Of a stretch of 64,000 bases of DNA, positions 1 through 8,873 are shown one piece after another; within the stretch, counting starts at the first letter, position 1, and each line of letters opens with the position of its first letter. This DNA comes from Nocardioides eburneiflavus. Lineage in GTDB: Bacteria > Actinomycetota > Actinomycetes > Propionibacteriales > Nocardioidaceae. The position numbers and the translations under genes were made by a program. Under the pieces are notes generated by a model that saw nothing but the letters and a program-made list of their open reading frames with translations, was not told where the DNA came from and ran no database searches. The stretch lies in assembly GCF_004785795.1 (NCBI RefSeq), contig NZ_SRRO01000001.1, positions 4,216,001 to 4,280,000 on the forward strand, written 5' to 3'.

Positions 1-79
1 AGGACACCCCGTCGACCGCGACGGTCTCACCGAAGTGCTTGACGAGGCCGTCGGCCTCGATTGCTGGAGCTCGCGTCAT
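1..79 (-). CDS. ABC transporter ATP-binding protein, N-terminal fragment
   Basis: Only the first 26 codons are in the window; the gene runs off the left edge. The peptide starts MTRAPAIEADGLVKHFG and continues into TVAVDGVS, the strand-turn-strand that precedes Walker A in export-type ABC ATPases of the DrrA family. No catalytic motif is visible, so the family call rests on this short stretch. The ATG at 79 has no Shine-Dalgarno sequence but has a TAGCGT box seven bases upstream, which suggests a leaderless transcript. It is divergent from the ABC exporter at 144. Confidence 0.6.
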   Translation of the reverse strand, partial: MTRAPAIEADGLVKHFGETVAVDGVS

Positions 80-86
80 GGACAGC

Positions 87-92
87 ACGCTA
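87..92 (-). promoter_or_regulatory. -10 box, leaderless start of the ABC ATPase at 79
   Basis: TAGCGT on the minus strand, 7 nt before the ATG at 79. The divergent promoter space is only 64 bp. Confidence 0.5.
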
Positions 93-131
93 ACCGTAGG
101 GACCGACAACCGCTCCTCGATATGGCGCACC

Positions 132-137
132 TAGAAT
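132..137 (+). promoter_or_regulatory. -10 box, leaderless start of the ABC ATPase at 144
   Basis: TAGAAT, 6 nt before the GTG at 144. No purine-rich ribosome binding site precedes this start, so the box decides it. Confidence 0.55.
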
Positions 138-143
138 CGGGGC

Positions 144-1082
144 GTGCCACCCGCCTCCCCCGCCGTCGAGATCGACGGACTGGTGATGGCCTACGGCGAC
201 AAGGTCGCGGTCGACGGTCTCTCCCTCGACGTGGCGCGCGGCTCGATCACGGCGGTCCTCGGACCCAACGGTGCCGGCAAGACGACCACGCTGGAGACCT
301 GCGAGGGCTACCGGGCCCCCCAGCGCGGCACGGTCCGTGTGCTGGGGCTGGACCCCCAGCGCGACCGTTCGGCCCTGCTGCCGCGCATCGGTGTGATGCT
401 GCAGGGCGGCGGCGCCTGGAGCGGCGTACGCGCCGTCGAGATGCTGGAGCACATGGCCGCGCTGCACGCCCACCCGCTCGACACCTCGATGCTCGTCGAG
501 CGCCTCGGCCTCGGCGACTGCGGCCGTACGCCCTACCGCCGGCTGTCCGGTGGGCAGCGCCAGCGGCTGGGCCTCGCGGTCGCCCTGGTCGGGCGCCCCG
601 AGCTGGTCTTCGTCGACGAGCCGACCGCCGGCATGGACCCGCAGGCCCGGCGCACGACGTGGGAGCTGCTGGAGGAGATCCGTACGGACGGGGTGACCGT
701 CGTGCTGACCACCCACCACATGGACGAGGCCGAGCACCTCGCCGACCGGATCCACATCATCGACCGCGGCACGGCCATCGCCAGCGGCACGCCCGCCGAG
801 CTGACCCGCGGCGGCCGCTCGGCCACGATCCGGCTCGTCGTCAACCGCCCGTTCCCCGACGGAGCACCCGAGTCGCTGCGGGGTGACCTCGGTCCGCAGA
901 CCGAGGTCCGCCAGCTCGACGAGGTCAGCATGCTCATCCACGGTCCGGCCGACGCCTCGACGCTGGGGAGGGTCTCCCGGTGGTGCGAGGAGCATGGCGT
1001 GCTCCCCCAGACCCTGAACCTGGGCCAGCGCACCCTCGAGGACGTCTTCCTCGAGCTCACCGGACGGGAGCTCGCGCCATGA
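144..1082 (+). CDS. ABC transporter ATP-binding protein
   Basis: ATPase subunit of a two-gene exporter; it would power the permease encoded immediately downstream at the cytoplasmic membrane. In 312 residues all nucleotide-binding motifs are present: Walker A GPNGAGKT (40-47), Q-loop Q87, signature LSGGQ (134-138), Walker B LVFVDEP (154-160) and switch histidine H191. The C-terminal 100 residues are the variable extension typical of DrrA/CcmA-like ATPases. The stop overlaps the permease start as ATGA. Substrate is not deducible. The adjacent ctaA suggests, but does not show, a link to respiratory-complex biogenesis. Confidence 0.93.
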   Translation: MPPASPAVEIDGLVMAYGDKVAVDGLSLDVARGSITAVLGPNGAGKTTTLETCEGYRAPQRGTVRVLGLDPQRDRSALLPRIGVMLQGGGAWSGVRAVEMLEHMAALHAHPLDTSMLVERLGLGDCGRTPYRRLSGGQRQRLGLAVALVGRPELVFVDEPTAGMDPQARRTTWELLEEIRTDGVTVVLTTHHMDEAEHLADRIHIIDRGTAIASGTPAELTRGGRSATIRLVVNRPFPDGAPESLRGDLGPQTEVRQLDEVSMLIHGPADASTLGRVSRWCEEHGVLPQTLNLGQRTLEDVFLELTGRELAP

Positions 1083-1885
1083 CCCCACCCCGTACGGACA
1101 CGCCCCCGACCACCTTCACACCCGCACCCGGCAGCGCACCGCTCGCCCGGATGGTGCTCGCGCAGGCGCGGATGGAGGCGCGGCTGATGCTGCGCAACGG
1201 CGAGCAGCTCCTGCTCGCCCTCGTCATCCCCGTCATCGTGCTCGTCGGCGGCGTCGCCGCCGCCGGCCGTCTGGGCAGCACCCTCGGCGGCCTCGGGGCG
1301 GTCGAGGTGCTCACCCCCGGCGTGCTGGCCCTCGCCGTGATGTCGACCGCGTTCACGTCCGTGGCCATCGCCACGGGGTTCGAGCGCCGCTACGGAGTGA
1401 TCAAGCTCCTCGGGTCCTCGCCGCTGCCGCGGCACGGCCTGCTGCTCGGCAAGGCGCTGGCCCTGCTCAACGTCGTGGCCCTCCAGCTCGTGGTGCTGGT
1501 CGTGGTCGGTCTCCTGCTCGGCTGGGAGCCCACGCTCACGCACCCGGTCCGTACGCTGCTCGGCCTGGCCCTGGCCGTCGGCCTGGGCACGGCGGCGTTC
1601 GCCGCACTCGGCCTGTTCGTCGCCGGTGTGCTGCGCGCCGAGGCGACCCTGGCCCTCGCCAACCTGGTCTACCTCCTGCTCATGGCCGGTGGCGGCGTCG
1701 TGCTGCCGACCAGCACCTACGGTGCGGCGGGCGCGGTGATCCAGTGGCTGCCGTCGGGCGCGCTGGGCGAGGCGATGAGGACCGCGCTCGTGGACGCGCA
1801 GGTCGACGGCCGGTCGCTGCTGGTGCTCGTCGCCTGGGCAGCGGTGGGCACGGTGCTCACCGCACGGACCTTCAAGTGGGAATGA
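1079..1885 (+). CDS. ABC transporter permease
   Basis: Membrane subunit (268 aa) partnering the ATPase upstream. After a Pro/Thr-rich cytoplasmic N-terminus of about 20 residues there are roughly six hydrophobic segments (for example LLLALVIPVIVLVGGVAA and the LVVLVVVGLLLG segment), the layout of ABC-2 type drug-exporter permeases. The ATG at 1079 overlaps the preceding stop by four bases, and the TGA at 1883-1885 overlaps the next start, so the three genes are probably translationally coupled. An earlier in-frame start near 980 would lie inside the ATPase gene and is not supported. Confidence 0.88.
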   Translation: MTPPRTDTPPTTFTPAPGSAPLARMVLAQARMEARLMLRNGEQLLLALVIPVIVLVGGVAAAGRLGSTLGGLGAVEVLTPGVLALAVMSTAFTSVAIATGFERRYGVIKLLGSSPLPRHGLLLGKALALLNVVALQLVVLVVVGLLLGWEPTLTHPVRTLLGLALAVGLGTAAFAALGLFVAGVLRAEATLALANLVYLLLMAGGGVVLPTSTYGAAGAVIQWLPSGALGEAMRTALVDAQVDGRSLLVLVAWAAVGTVLTARTFKWE

Positions 1886-2814
1886 TGAGAGACACCATCC
1901 TCGACAGGCTCGCGCCGCACCTGTGGCCCCTGGCCGTCGCCAACCTGCTCGCCAACATCGGCATCGTCGTCACCGGCGGCGCCGTCCGGCTGACCGGCTC
2001 GGGGCTCGGCTGTCCGACGTGGCCGCGGTGCACCGACGAGTCGTACGTCGCGCACGGGGAGCTCGGCCTGCACGGCGCCATCGAGTTCGGCAACCGGCTG
2101 CTGACCTTCGTGCTGGGTGCTGTCGCCCTCCTGTGCTTCCTCGCCGCGCTGGGCGCCATGCACCGGCGCGCGACGCGGCTCTCGCTCCTGGTCGGGCTCG
2201 GCATCCCGCTGCAGGCAGGCATCGGCGGCATCACCGTGCTGACCGACCTCAACCCGTGGATCGTCGCCGGGCACTTCCTGCTGTCGATGGCGATGGTCAT
2301 GGTGTGCGTCGCGCTCCTCGACGAGCTCCGCAGCCCTGACCGGGGCCCGGCACCCCCGCTGCCCCGCGCGCTGGCGTGGGCGACGCTGGCCTCGGGCTGG
2401 GTGGCGCTCTACCTCGGCACCGTCGTGACCGGCGCCGGACCGCACGCCGGCGACACCGACTCGCCACGCAACGGCCTCGACCCGGCGACGGTGTCGCAGG
2501 TGCACGCTGTCTCCGTGTACGTCCTGGTCGCACTCACCGTCGCCCTGCTCGTCGTCGCGGTGCGCGGTGGGCACCACTGGCTGGCCCGCGTGACCGGCCT
2601 GGTGCTCGTCGTCGAGGTCCTGCAGGGCGTCGTGGGATGGGTGCAGTACTGGCTCGACCTGCCGGTCGCCCTGGTGGCGCTGCACATGCTCGGCGCCGCG
2701 CTGCTGGCCGCCGGCCTCGCCCGCGTCGCCCTGGCGGTGCTCCCCCACCGCGTCGACCGCGAGGCGGTGGCCGACGGCGGGCCGCAGCCCCACGCTGCGA
2801 CCCGCCCGGTCTAG
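1882..2814 (+). CDS. ctaA: Heme A synthase (COX15/CtaA family)
   Basis: Oxidises the C8 methyl of heme O to a formyl group to make heme A for aa3-type cytochrome c oxidase, in the cytoplasmic membrane. The 310-residue protein has about eight membrane segments in two related halves. The conserved GAVRLTGSGLGCPTWPRC stretch near the N-terminus carries the family RLTGSGL motif and a Cys pair; EFGNR follows, and heme-ligand type histidines occur in HGAIEFGNR, HAVSVY and ALHMLGA. ctaB, the preceding enzyme of the pathway, lies 1.6 kb away on the other strand. ATG 1882 gives an ATGA overlap with the permease; ATG 1885 is an alternative. The stop shares a CTAG with the convergent sortase-like gene. 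Confidence 0.92.
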   Translation: MMRDTILDRLAPHLWPLAVANLLANIGIVVTGGAVRLTGSGLGCPTWPRCTDESYVAHGELGLHGAIEFGNRLLTFVLGAVALLCFLAALGAMHRRATRLSLLVGLGIPLQAGIGGITVLTDLNPWIVAGHFLLSMAMVMVCVALLDELRSPDRGPAPPLPRALAWATLASGWVALYLGTVVTGAGPHAGDTDSPRNGLDPATVSQVHAVSVYVLVALTVALLVVAVRGGHHWLARVTGLVLVVEVLQGVVGWVQYWLDLPVALVALHMLGAALLAAGLARVALAVLPHRVDREAVADGGPQPHAATRPV

Positions 2815-3299
2815 CGTCCGACCTTGCGGGCGAACACGACGGTGCGCCGCGAGTAGTCGTCGGGCTTGCAGCCCACGAGCACGATGCGCGCCGGCCCGGA
2901 GACCGAGTAGAGCGAGCCCATCCGGCGCTTGGCCGGCCAGTACTCCCGCCGGGTGACCTCGAACCTGCACCCGGCGACCCGGACGACGTCACCGCGCCGG
3001 AGCCTGCCCCACCGGTCGGCGACTCCGTTGCCGGCGCGCCACGCGTGCCCTGCGTAGACCGTGCTGCCGGTCGGGTCGCAGGGCGGGTCGCCCTTCGACC
3101 AGGTGTAGACCGCTCCCCGCAGCCGGGAGCCGACCGCCAGGGTGTCGCCGCGCGCGGGCACCTTGATCACGACGGCGTCCGTGCCCGTCCGGGCGACCTG
3201 CAACCGGTCAGGGGCGGCGTTGGCCGCACCCTGACCGGTCAGGACGGCTGCCCCGAGCACGAGTGCCGCGACCACGCCGAGCGCACCGGTGCGCGTCAT
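2811..3299 (-). CDS. Sortase-like transpeptidase (class F-like), secreted or membrane-anchored
   Basis: Predicted 162-residue protein with an N-terminal signal anchor (hydrophobic residues 5-20) and a compact beta-rich domain that reads as a class F sortase: catalytic-type histidine in YAGHAW (H85), the LRRGDVVRV segment (100-108), cysteine in IVLVGCKPD (C144) and arginine in SRRTVVFA (R151/R152). The residues around the Cys differ from the usual TC. Family role: cleave a C-terminal sorting motif and attach the protein to the envelope. The ATG at 3299 overlaps the stop of the upstream surface-protein gene as ATGA, making that protein the obvious candidate substrate. Sortase function is inferred from motif spacing only. 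Confidence 0.7.
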   Translation of the reverse strand: MTRTGALGVVAALVLGAAVLTGQGAANAAPDRLQVARTGTDAVVIKVPARGDTLAVGSRLRGAVYTWSKGDPPCDPTGSTVYAGHAWRAGNGVADRWGRLRRGDVVRVAGCRFEVTRREYWPAKRRMGSLYSVSGPARIVLVGCKPDDYSRRTVVFARKVGR

Positions 3300-4261
3300 C
3301 GCGCCCCGGTGTCGGGCGCGACCTGGGGCGCGCGGGCGCACGGCTTGTCGGTGAAGGTCATCCGCCACACCTGCTTGCCGCGCAGCCGGAACGTCTCGTC
3401 CACCGCCCGCGCACGCACGGTCACGCTGCGCTTCTCGGCCTTGATCCAGGCGCCCTGCCGCACGACCTTGCCGTTGGCCCGGTAGACCACGCCTCGGCTC
3501 CTGACGACCTTGAACAGGTCACTCGCGCGGCCGCACTTGTCGATCTTGCGGGCGTTGGCGGACACGACGCGCACCTGGGCAGGCAGCACCTCCGGCGGCG
3601 TGGTGACCGGCGGGGTGACGACGGGCGGGGTCGGGCACGGCTGGTTGCTGTCGGCCGGCGCCGGGTAGGTGAGGGTCGTCTGCCCGTCGGGGAACTGGTG
3701 GCCGGGCGTGGTGGTCACGGTCACGCTGCCGTCGGGGTTGGTGGTCGACGTCCAGGGGCCGGAGGGCACCTGGCCGTAGTGGGCGTTGCCCGGCCCGCAC
3801 TCGTCCACCACGGGGATCGACGGCGCGTCGACGGTGGTCACGTTGCACCCGTCGGCGAACGACGACACCGCGATGCTGCCGGAGTTGGTGGCGGTCGTGC
3901 CGTTGGACCACCGGGCCGACAGCTCGAGCCTGAGCGGCGACGTCGGCTTGGCGGTGACGGTCTCGGTGAACGTACGCGTCTGCCTCGCGGTGAGCTGCGT
4001 GCCGACCGGGACGACGGCGGCTCGGTTGGAGGCGGTGATGGTCTCGGTGATCTGCTCGCTGTTCTCGACGCTCCAGGCGACGCTCCACCCGCCGCCCGAC
4101 TTGCAGGTGACGGTGCCCGTGATGGTGTTGTGGTGGGCGCTGGCCGCGCCGGCGACGCCGACGACGGCGAAGCCGACGGCAAGGACGAGGGTGACGACCC
4201 TCGAGACGGATCGGGCCGCTCCCCCAGCGGTCCGGTCCTGTCGCTTCCGTGATGAAGACAT
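3296..4261 (-). CDS. Secreted surface-like protein with C-terminal APDTG motif
   Basis: Hypothetical exported protein of 321 residues. Residues 1-42 are a signal peptide (basic SSSRKRQ start, hydrophobic VVTLVLAVGFAVVGVAG core, cut near ASAHH). The mature part is Thr/Ser-rich beta-type sequence, followed by a Pro/Thr linker (about PPVVTPPVTTPPEV) and a basic C-terminal module. It ends VAPDTGAR, resembling an LPxTG-type sorting motif, but stops there with no hydrophobic tail; the hydrophobic stretch instead begins the overlapping sortase-like gene. ATG 4261 is preceded by GGGGAG about nine bases upstream. An alternative start at 4321 would add 20 residues ahead of the signal peptide. Confidence 0.75.
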   Translation of the reverse strand: MSSSRKRQDRTAGGAARSVSRVVTLVLAVGFAVVGVAGAASAHHNTITGTVTCKSGGGWSVAWSVENSEQITETITASNRAAVVPVGTQLTARQTRTFTETVTAKPTSPLRLELSARWSNGTTATNSGSIAVSSFADGCNVTTVDAPSIPVVDECGPGNAHYGQVPSGPWTSTTNPDGSVTVTTTPGHQFPDGQTTLTYPAPADSNQPCPTPPVVTPPVTTPPEVLPAQVRVVSANARKIDKCGRASDLFKVVRSRGVVYRANGKVVRQGAWIKAEKRSVTVRARAVDETFRLRGKQVWRMTFTDKPCARAPQVAPDTGAR

Positions 4262-4285
4262 GCTGAAGTACTCCCCTGCTCCCGC

Positions 4286-4308
4286 GGGGGAGACCCACTG
4301 CCTCCCCC
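4286..4308 (-). other. GC hairpin in the 5' leader of the surface protein gene
   Basis: Inverted repeat of seven bases (GGGGGAG at 4286-4292, CTCCCCC at 4302-4308) around a 9-nt loop, ending about 25 bases before the ATG at 4261. It could shape translation of the surface protein. No known riboswitch class was recognised in the 147-base gap between this gene and ctaB. Confidence 0.4.
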
Positions 4309-4408
4309 TGCGAGAATTCAACGGGGCTTCGGGCCGTCCAACACGGCAGGTTTCCTCAAGATGGTCTCTAGGGTTCGCAAGACTCCTGACGAGACCTTGG
4401 GAATTGGG

Positions 4409-5377
4409 CTAGAGGCCGAGCAGGGGATCCAGTGCCACGGCGACGAAGAGCAGCGACAGGTAGAGGTTCGAGGCGTGGAAGAGCCGCATCGGGTTGATCT
4501 CGCCGAGGGCCTCGGACGCCTTGGTGCGCGACCACATCCGGTGCGCCTCGACGAGGAAGACCGCTCCCAGCGCGGCGGCGATGACCGGGTAGACCAGGCT
4601 CGTGCCCGCGACCGGCCAGAGGACCAGCGAGGTCGCGACCATCACCCAGCTGTAGACGACGACCTGCCGGCCGACCTCACGGGCGGGCTTGACCACCGGG
4701 AGCATCGGGACGTCGACGTTGCGGTAGTCCTCGCGGTAGCGCAGGGCCAGCGCCCAGGTGTGCGGCGGGGTCCAGAAGAACACGACGAGGAACAGCACGA
4801 CCGGCGTCCACGCCAACGACCCGGTGACGGCCGTCCAGCCGATGAGGGTCGGGAAGCAGCCGGCGATCCCGCCCCACACGATGTTCTGGGTCGTCCGGCG
4901 CTTGAGGACCATCGTGTAGACGAAGACGTAGAAGGCGATCGCGATGACCGACAGGACGGCCGAGAGCAGGTTGACGCCGGCGTAGAGGATCACCGTCGAG
5001 AGGATGCCGAGCACGAAGCCGAAGACCAGTGCCGCGCGCGGCGAGACGATGTGGCGCGGCAGCGCTCGGCGGCGCGTCCGACGCATCTGCTCGTCGATGT
5101 CACGGTCGTAGACGCAGTTGAAGACCGACGCCGACCCGGCCGAGAAGGTCCCGCCGAGCACGGTCCACACGACCGTGTCCAGGTCCGGGATCCCGCGCGC
5201 GGCGAAGAACATCACCGGCACGGTGGTGAGCAGGAGCAGCTCGATCACGCGGGGCTTCGTCAGCCCGACGTAGGCCCCGACCACGTCGCGCCAGGTCTTC
5301 GGACCCTCCGGCCCGGTGTCGTCGTCACCGGTCGACGGCCGGGCGGACGCGGCAGCGTCGGGACCGGCGTGGGACAC
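4409..5377 (-). CDS. ctaB: Protoheme IX farnesyltransferase (heme O synthase)
   Basis: Transfers a farnesyl group to heme B to give heme O, the substrate of CtaA, in the cytoplasmic membrane. This UbiA-superfamily protein (322 aa) has about nine membrane segments, the entry motif LTKPRVIELLLLTT after residue 38 and the Mg-prenyl diphosphate motif NCVYDRDIDEQM (NxxxDxxxD). A second acidic loop YREDYRNVDVPML is also typical. The GTG at 5377 follows GAGG nine bases upstream. It is transcribed divergently from tkt across about 200 bases. The ctaB/tkt divergence is a common actinobacterial arrangement. Confidence 0.95.
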   Translation of the reverse strand: MSHAGPDAAASARPSTGDDDTGPEGPKTWRDVVGAYVGLTKPRVIELLLLTTVPVMFFAARGIPDLDTVVWTVLGGTFSAGSASVFNCVYDRDIDEQMRRTRRRALPRHIVSPRAALVFGFVLGILSTVILYAGVNLLSAVLSVIAIAFYVFVYTMVLKRRTTQNIVWGGIAGCFPTLIGWTAVTGSLAWTPVVLFLVVFFWTPPHTWALALRYREDYRNVDVPMLPVVKPAREVGRQVVVYSWVMVATSLVLWPVAGTSLVYPVIAAALGAVFLVEAHRMWSRTKASEALGEINPMRLFHASNLYLSLLFVAVALDPLLGL

Positions 5378-5502
5378 GGTGGAAGACCTCGGGGACGGGG
5401 ACGGATGGGATGCGGACAGCGGGGAACCGATGGGACGAACAGCCGACGGTCCGGCGTCCGGGACGACCTTCGGGCACGGTCGAGTCTACTCGGCCACGAC
5501 GA

Positions 5503-5508
5503 TAGGGT
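5503..5508 (+). promoter_or_regulatory. Probable -10 box of the tkt operon
   Basis: TAGGGT within GATAGGGT, about 70 bases before the TTG start of tkt, so this operon has a true leader, unlike many genes here. The same 203-base gap also holds TAGACT on the minus strand (5483-5488), a candidate ctaB promoter. Confidence 0.45.
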
Positions 5509-5580
5509 CGCAGTCGAGGCCACCCCTGCTGGGCTGTGATCCTGACCGCACCCGGTTGCACTCCACCGAGAGGAACTGCG

Positions 5581-7710
5581 TTGACCAAGAAGTCCGCCCT
5601 GCCCGCCACCCTCGAGTGGGACGACATCGACGAGCGAGCCGTCGACACGGCCCGGGTACTCGCGATGGACGCGGTCCAGAAGGTCGGCAACGGCCACCCC
5701 GGCACGGCGATGAGCCTCGCCCCGGCGGCGTACCTGCTCTTCCAGAAGGTCATGCGTCACGACCCGGCCGACCCGGAGTGGATCGCTCGCGACCGGTTCG
5801 TACTGTCCTGCGGCCACTCCAGCATCACCCTGTACACCCAGCTCTACCTGGGCGGCTTCGGCCTCGAGCTCGACGACCTCAAGGCGCTGCGCACCTGGGG
5901 CTCCAAGACCCCCGGCCACCCCGAGCTCGGGCACACCGCCGGTGTCGAGGTGACCACCGGTCCGCTCGGCCAGGGCGTCGGCAACGCCGTCGGCATGGCC
6001 CTGTCGGCGCGACGCGTGCACGGCATGCTCGACCCGGACGCCGCCGCCGGCGAGGGCCTGTTCGACCACCAGGTCTACGTCCTGGCCTCCGACGGCGACC
6101 TCCAGGAGGGCGTCAGCTCCGAGGCGAGCTCGATCGCGGGCACCCAGAGGCTCGGCAACCTCACCCTCATCTACGACCGCAACCAGATCTCGATCGAGGG
6201 CGACACCGACATCGCCTTCACCGAGGACGTCGCAGCCCGCTACGAGGCGTACGGCTGGCACGTCCAGACGGTCGACTGGACCAACGGCGGTACCGAGTAC
6301 GTCGAGGACGTCCCGGCCCTCTACTCCGCCATCCGCGAGGCCCGTGGCGTGGACGACAAGCCCTCGCTGATCGTCCTCGACACGGTCATCGCGTGGCCCG
6401 CACCCAACGCCCAGGGCACCGAGGCCGCACACGGCAGCGCACTCGGCGCCGACGAGGTCGCCGCCACCAAGAAGATCCTCGGCTTCGACCCCGCCCAGAC
6501 CTTCGAGGTGCCGCCGGGCGTGCTCGAGCACACCCGCGGGCTGCGCGAGCGCGGCTCCGCGTGGAGCGCGGAGTGGGACGAGAAGTACGCCGCCTGGGCC
6601 GAGGCGCACCCGGAGTCCGCCGAGCTGCTGCACCGGCTCAAGCGCCGGGAGATGCCCGTGGGGCTCGGCGACGCGCTGCCGACCTTCCCCGCCGACGCCA
6701 AGGGCGTCGCCACCCGGTCCGCCTCCGGCAAGGTCATCAACGCCCTCGCGCCCGTTCTTCCCGAGCTGTGGGGCGGCTCCGCCGACCTCGCCGGCTCCAA
6801 CAACACGACGATCACCAGCGCTCCGTCCGTCGGTCCGGAGGTCGCCAAGATCGGCGAGTGGAGCACCGACCCCTACGCCGGCCGCGTCCTCCACTTCGGC
6901 ATCCGGGAGCACGGCATGGGCGCGATCATGAACGGCATCGCGGCCGACCGGCTCACCCGGGTCTTCGGGGGCACGTTCCTCACCTTCTCCGACTACATGC
7001 GCGGCTCGGTCCGGGTGGCCGCGCTCAGCAAGCTGCCGGTCACCTACGTGTGGACCCATGACTCCATCGGCCTCGGCGAGGACGGCCCGACGCACCAGCC
7101 GATCGAGCACCTGGCGGCGCTGCGTGCCATGCCCGGCCTCGACGTCGTACGCCCGGCGGACGCCAACGAGACCGTCGCCGCCTGGCAGGCCATCCTGGAG
7201 CGCACCGACACACCGGCCGCGCTGGCCCTGACCCGGCAGAACGTGCCGGTCTTCCCGCGCGGCGACGACGCCGACACCGGACAGCAGTGGGGCTCGACCG
7301 AGGGCGTGGCCCGGGGTGCCTACGTGCTGCTCGACGCCGACAAGGGCACGCCCGACGTGATCCTCATCGGCACCGGCTCGGAGGTCCAGCTCGCCGTCGA
7401 GGCGCGTGCGCTGCTCGCGGAGGACGGGATCGACGCCCGCGTGGTGTCGATGCCCTGCCTGGAGTGGTTCGAGGAGCAGGACGAGTCCTACCGCGACACG
7501 GTCCTGCCGCCCACGGTGAAGTCGCGCGTCTCCGTCGAGGCAGGCGTCAAGCAGGGCTGGCGCGAGGTCGTCGGCGACAACGGCCGGATCATCTCGATCG
7601 ACCACTACGGCGCGTCGGCCGACTACGCCCGGATCTACACCGAGGTCGGCATCACCGCCCAGGCCGTCGCCGACGCCGCGCGCGACAGCGTGGCCGTCGT
7701 CAACGCCTGA
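5581..7710 (+). CDS. tkt: Transketolase
   Basis: Thiamine-diphosphate enzyme that moves two-carbon ketol units between sugar phosphates in the non-oxidative pentose phosphate pathway and, in autotrophs, the Calvin cycle. The 709-residue protein shows GNGHPG near residue 36, the ThDP/metal motif SDGDLQEG followed by YDRNQ, and the pyrimidine-domain glutamate in GIREHGMG. Length is normal. The TTG start is chosen because GAGAGGA sits seven bases upstream and the protein then begins [14 protein letters not shown]; a GTG further upstream has no such site. First gene of the tkt-tal-pgi-zwf-opcA-pgl operon. Confidence 0.96.
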   Translation: MTKKSALPATLEWDDIDERAVDTARVLAMDAVQKVGNGHPGTAMSLAPAAYLLFQKVMRHDPADPEWIARDRFVLSCGHSSITLYTQLYLGGFGLELDDLKALRTWGSKTPGHPELGHTAGVEVTTGPLGQGVGNAVGMALSARRVHGMLDPDAAAGEGLFDHQVYVLASDGDLQEGVSSEASSIAGTQRLGNLTLIYDRNQISIEGDTDIAFTEDVAARYEAYGWHVQTVDWTNGGTEYVEDVPALYSAIREARGVDDKPSLIVLDTVIAWPAPNAQGTEAAHGSALGADEVAATKKILGFDPAQTFEVPPGVLEHTRGLRERGSAWSAEWDEKYAAWAEAHPESAELLHRLKRREMPVGLGDALPTFPADAKGVATRSASGKVINALAPVLPELWGGSADLAGSNNTTITSAPSVGPEVAKIGEWSTDPYAGRVLHFGIREHGMGAIMNGIAADRLTRVFGGTFLTFSDYMRGSVRVAALSKLPVTYVWTHDSIGLGEDGPTHQPIEHLAALRAMPGLDVVRPADANETVAAWQAILERTDTPAALALTRQNVPVFPRGDDADTGQQWGSTEGVARGAYVLLDADKGTPDVILIGTGSEVQLAVEARALLAEDGIDARVVSMPCLEWFEEQDESYRDTVLPPTVKSRVSVEAGVKQGWREVVGDNGRIISIDHYGASADYARIYTEVGITAQAVADAARDSVAVVNA

Positions 7711-7750
7711 CCGACCCCGACCGTCCAGACCCACCCACGGGAGGAACCCC

Positions 7751-8866
7751 ATGAACGACCGCCTCAAGGCCCTGGCCGACGCCGGGGTGTCCATCTGGCT
7801 CGACGACCTGTCGCGCGAGCGCCTCGAGACCGGCAACCTCGCCGACCTCGTGGAGAGCAGCAACGTCGTCGGCGTCACGTCCAACCCGGCGATCTTCCAG
7901 GCCGCGCTGGCCGACGGAGAGCGCTACGACGCCCAGGTCCGTGAGCTCGCGGCCGACGGCGCCGACGTCGACCGCGCGACCCTGGTGATCACCACCGACG
8001 ACGTGCGCGAGGCCTGCCGGGTCATGCGCCCGGTCTTCGACGCCACCGACGGCGTCGACGGCCGCGTCTCGATCGAGGTCTCCCCCGGCCTGGCCCACGA
8101 CACCGGCCAGACCGTGACCGAGGCCGCCGAGCTCCACAAGACCGTCGGCGAGCCCAACGTGATGATCAAGATCCCGGGCACCGAGGCCGGCTGGCCGGCC
8201 ATCACCGAGACGATCGCAGCCGGGATCTCCGTCAACGTCACGCTGATCTTCGGCCTCGAGCAGTACCGCAACGTCATGGAGGCGTACGTCTCGGGCCTCG
8301 AGCAGGCGGCCGACAACGGCCACGAGCTCGCCGACATCCACTCGGTGGCCTCGTTCTTCGTCTCCCGGGTCGACACCGAGATCGACAAGCGGCTCGAGGC
8401 GACGACCGAGGGCCCCGGCACGGACCCCGCCCTGCGCGGCAAGGCCGGCGTCGCCAACGCGCGGCTGGCCTTCCAGATGTACGAGGAGTTCTTCAGCGGC
8501 GGGCGCTGGGAGGCCCTCGAGGCCAAAGGCGCCCGCAAGCAGCGTCCGCTGTGGGCCTCGACCGGTGTCAAGAACCCCGACTACGACGACACGATGTACG
8601 TCGTGGACCTGGTCGTCGAGAACACGGTCAACACCATGCCGGAGAAGACCCTCGACGCGGTCGCCGACCACGGCGAGGTGCGTGGCGACCGGGTCCGTCC
8701 CTTCTACGACGACGCCGCTGCCCACATGCAGGCGCTGGCCGAGGCCGGCATCGACTACGACGACGTGATCGCCGTGCTGATCGCGGAGGGCGTCGACAAG
8801 TTCGTCGTCGCGTGGGACGAGCTCCAGAAGACGCTGGGCGCCTCGCTCGAGGCCGCGCGGGCATGA
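7751..8866 (+). CDS. tal: Transaldolase
   Basis: Transfers the dihydroxyacetone unit from sedoheptulose 7-phosphate to glyceraldehyde 3-phosphate through a Schiff base. The 371 residues match the longer actinobacterial transaldolase type. It has the substrate-binding stretch [10 protein letters not shown] (about residues 37-46) and the active-site lysine in [12 protein letters not shown], with [18 protein letters not shown] later. The start is preceded by GGGAGG eight bases upstream, and the gene lies 40 bases after tkt. The stop is seven bases before pgi. Confidence 0.96.
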   Translation: MNDRLKALADAGVSIWLDDLSRERLETGNLADLVESSNVVGVTSNPAIFQAALADGERYDAQVRELAADGADVDRATLVITTDDVREACRVMRPVFDATDGVDGRVSIEVSPGLAHDTGQTVTEAAELHKTVGEPNVMIKIPGTEAGWPAITETIAAGISVNVTLIFGLEQYRNVMEAYVSGLEQAADNGHELADIHSVASFFVSRVDTEIDKRLEATTEGPGTDPALRGKAGVANARLAFQMYEEFFSGGRWEALEAKGARKQRPLWASTGVKNPDYDDTMYVVDLVVENTVNTMPEKTLDAVADHGEVRGDRVRPFYDDAAAHMQALAEAGIDYDDVIAVLIAEGVDKFVVAWDELQKTLGASLEAARA

Positions 8867-8873
8867 GCACCCG

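Noticed and set aside
4262..4408. Cyclic di-AMP riboswitch upstream of the surface protein
   Set aside because: Such riboswitches precede cell-wall genes in actinobacteria, but I could not find the conserved core; only a simple hairpin is visible.
5260..7884. Very long minus-strand reading frame opposite tkt
   Set aside because: It is antisense to an unmistakable transketolase gene; long open frames on the opposite strand are expected at this GC content.
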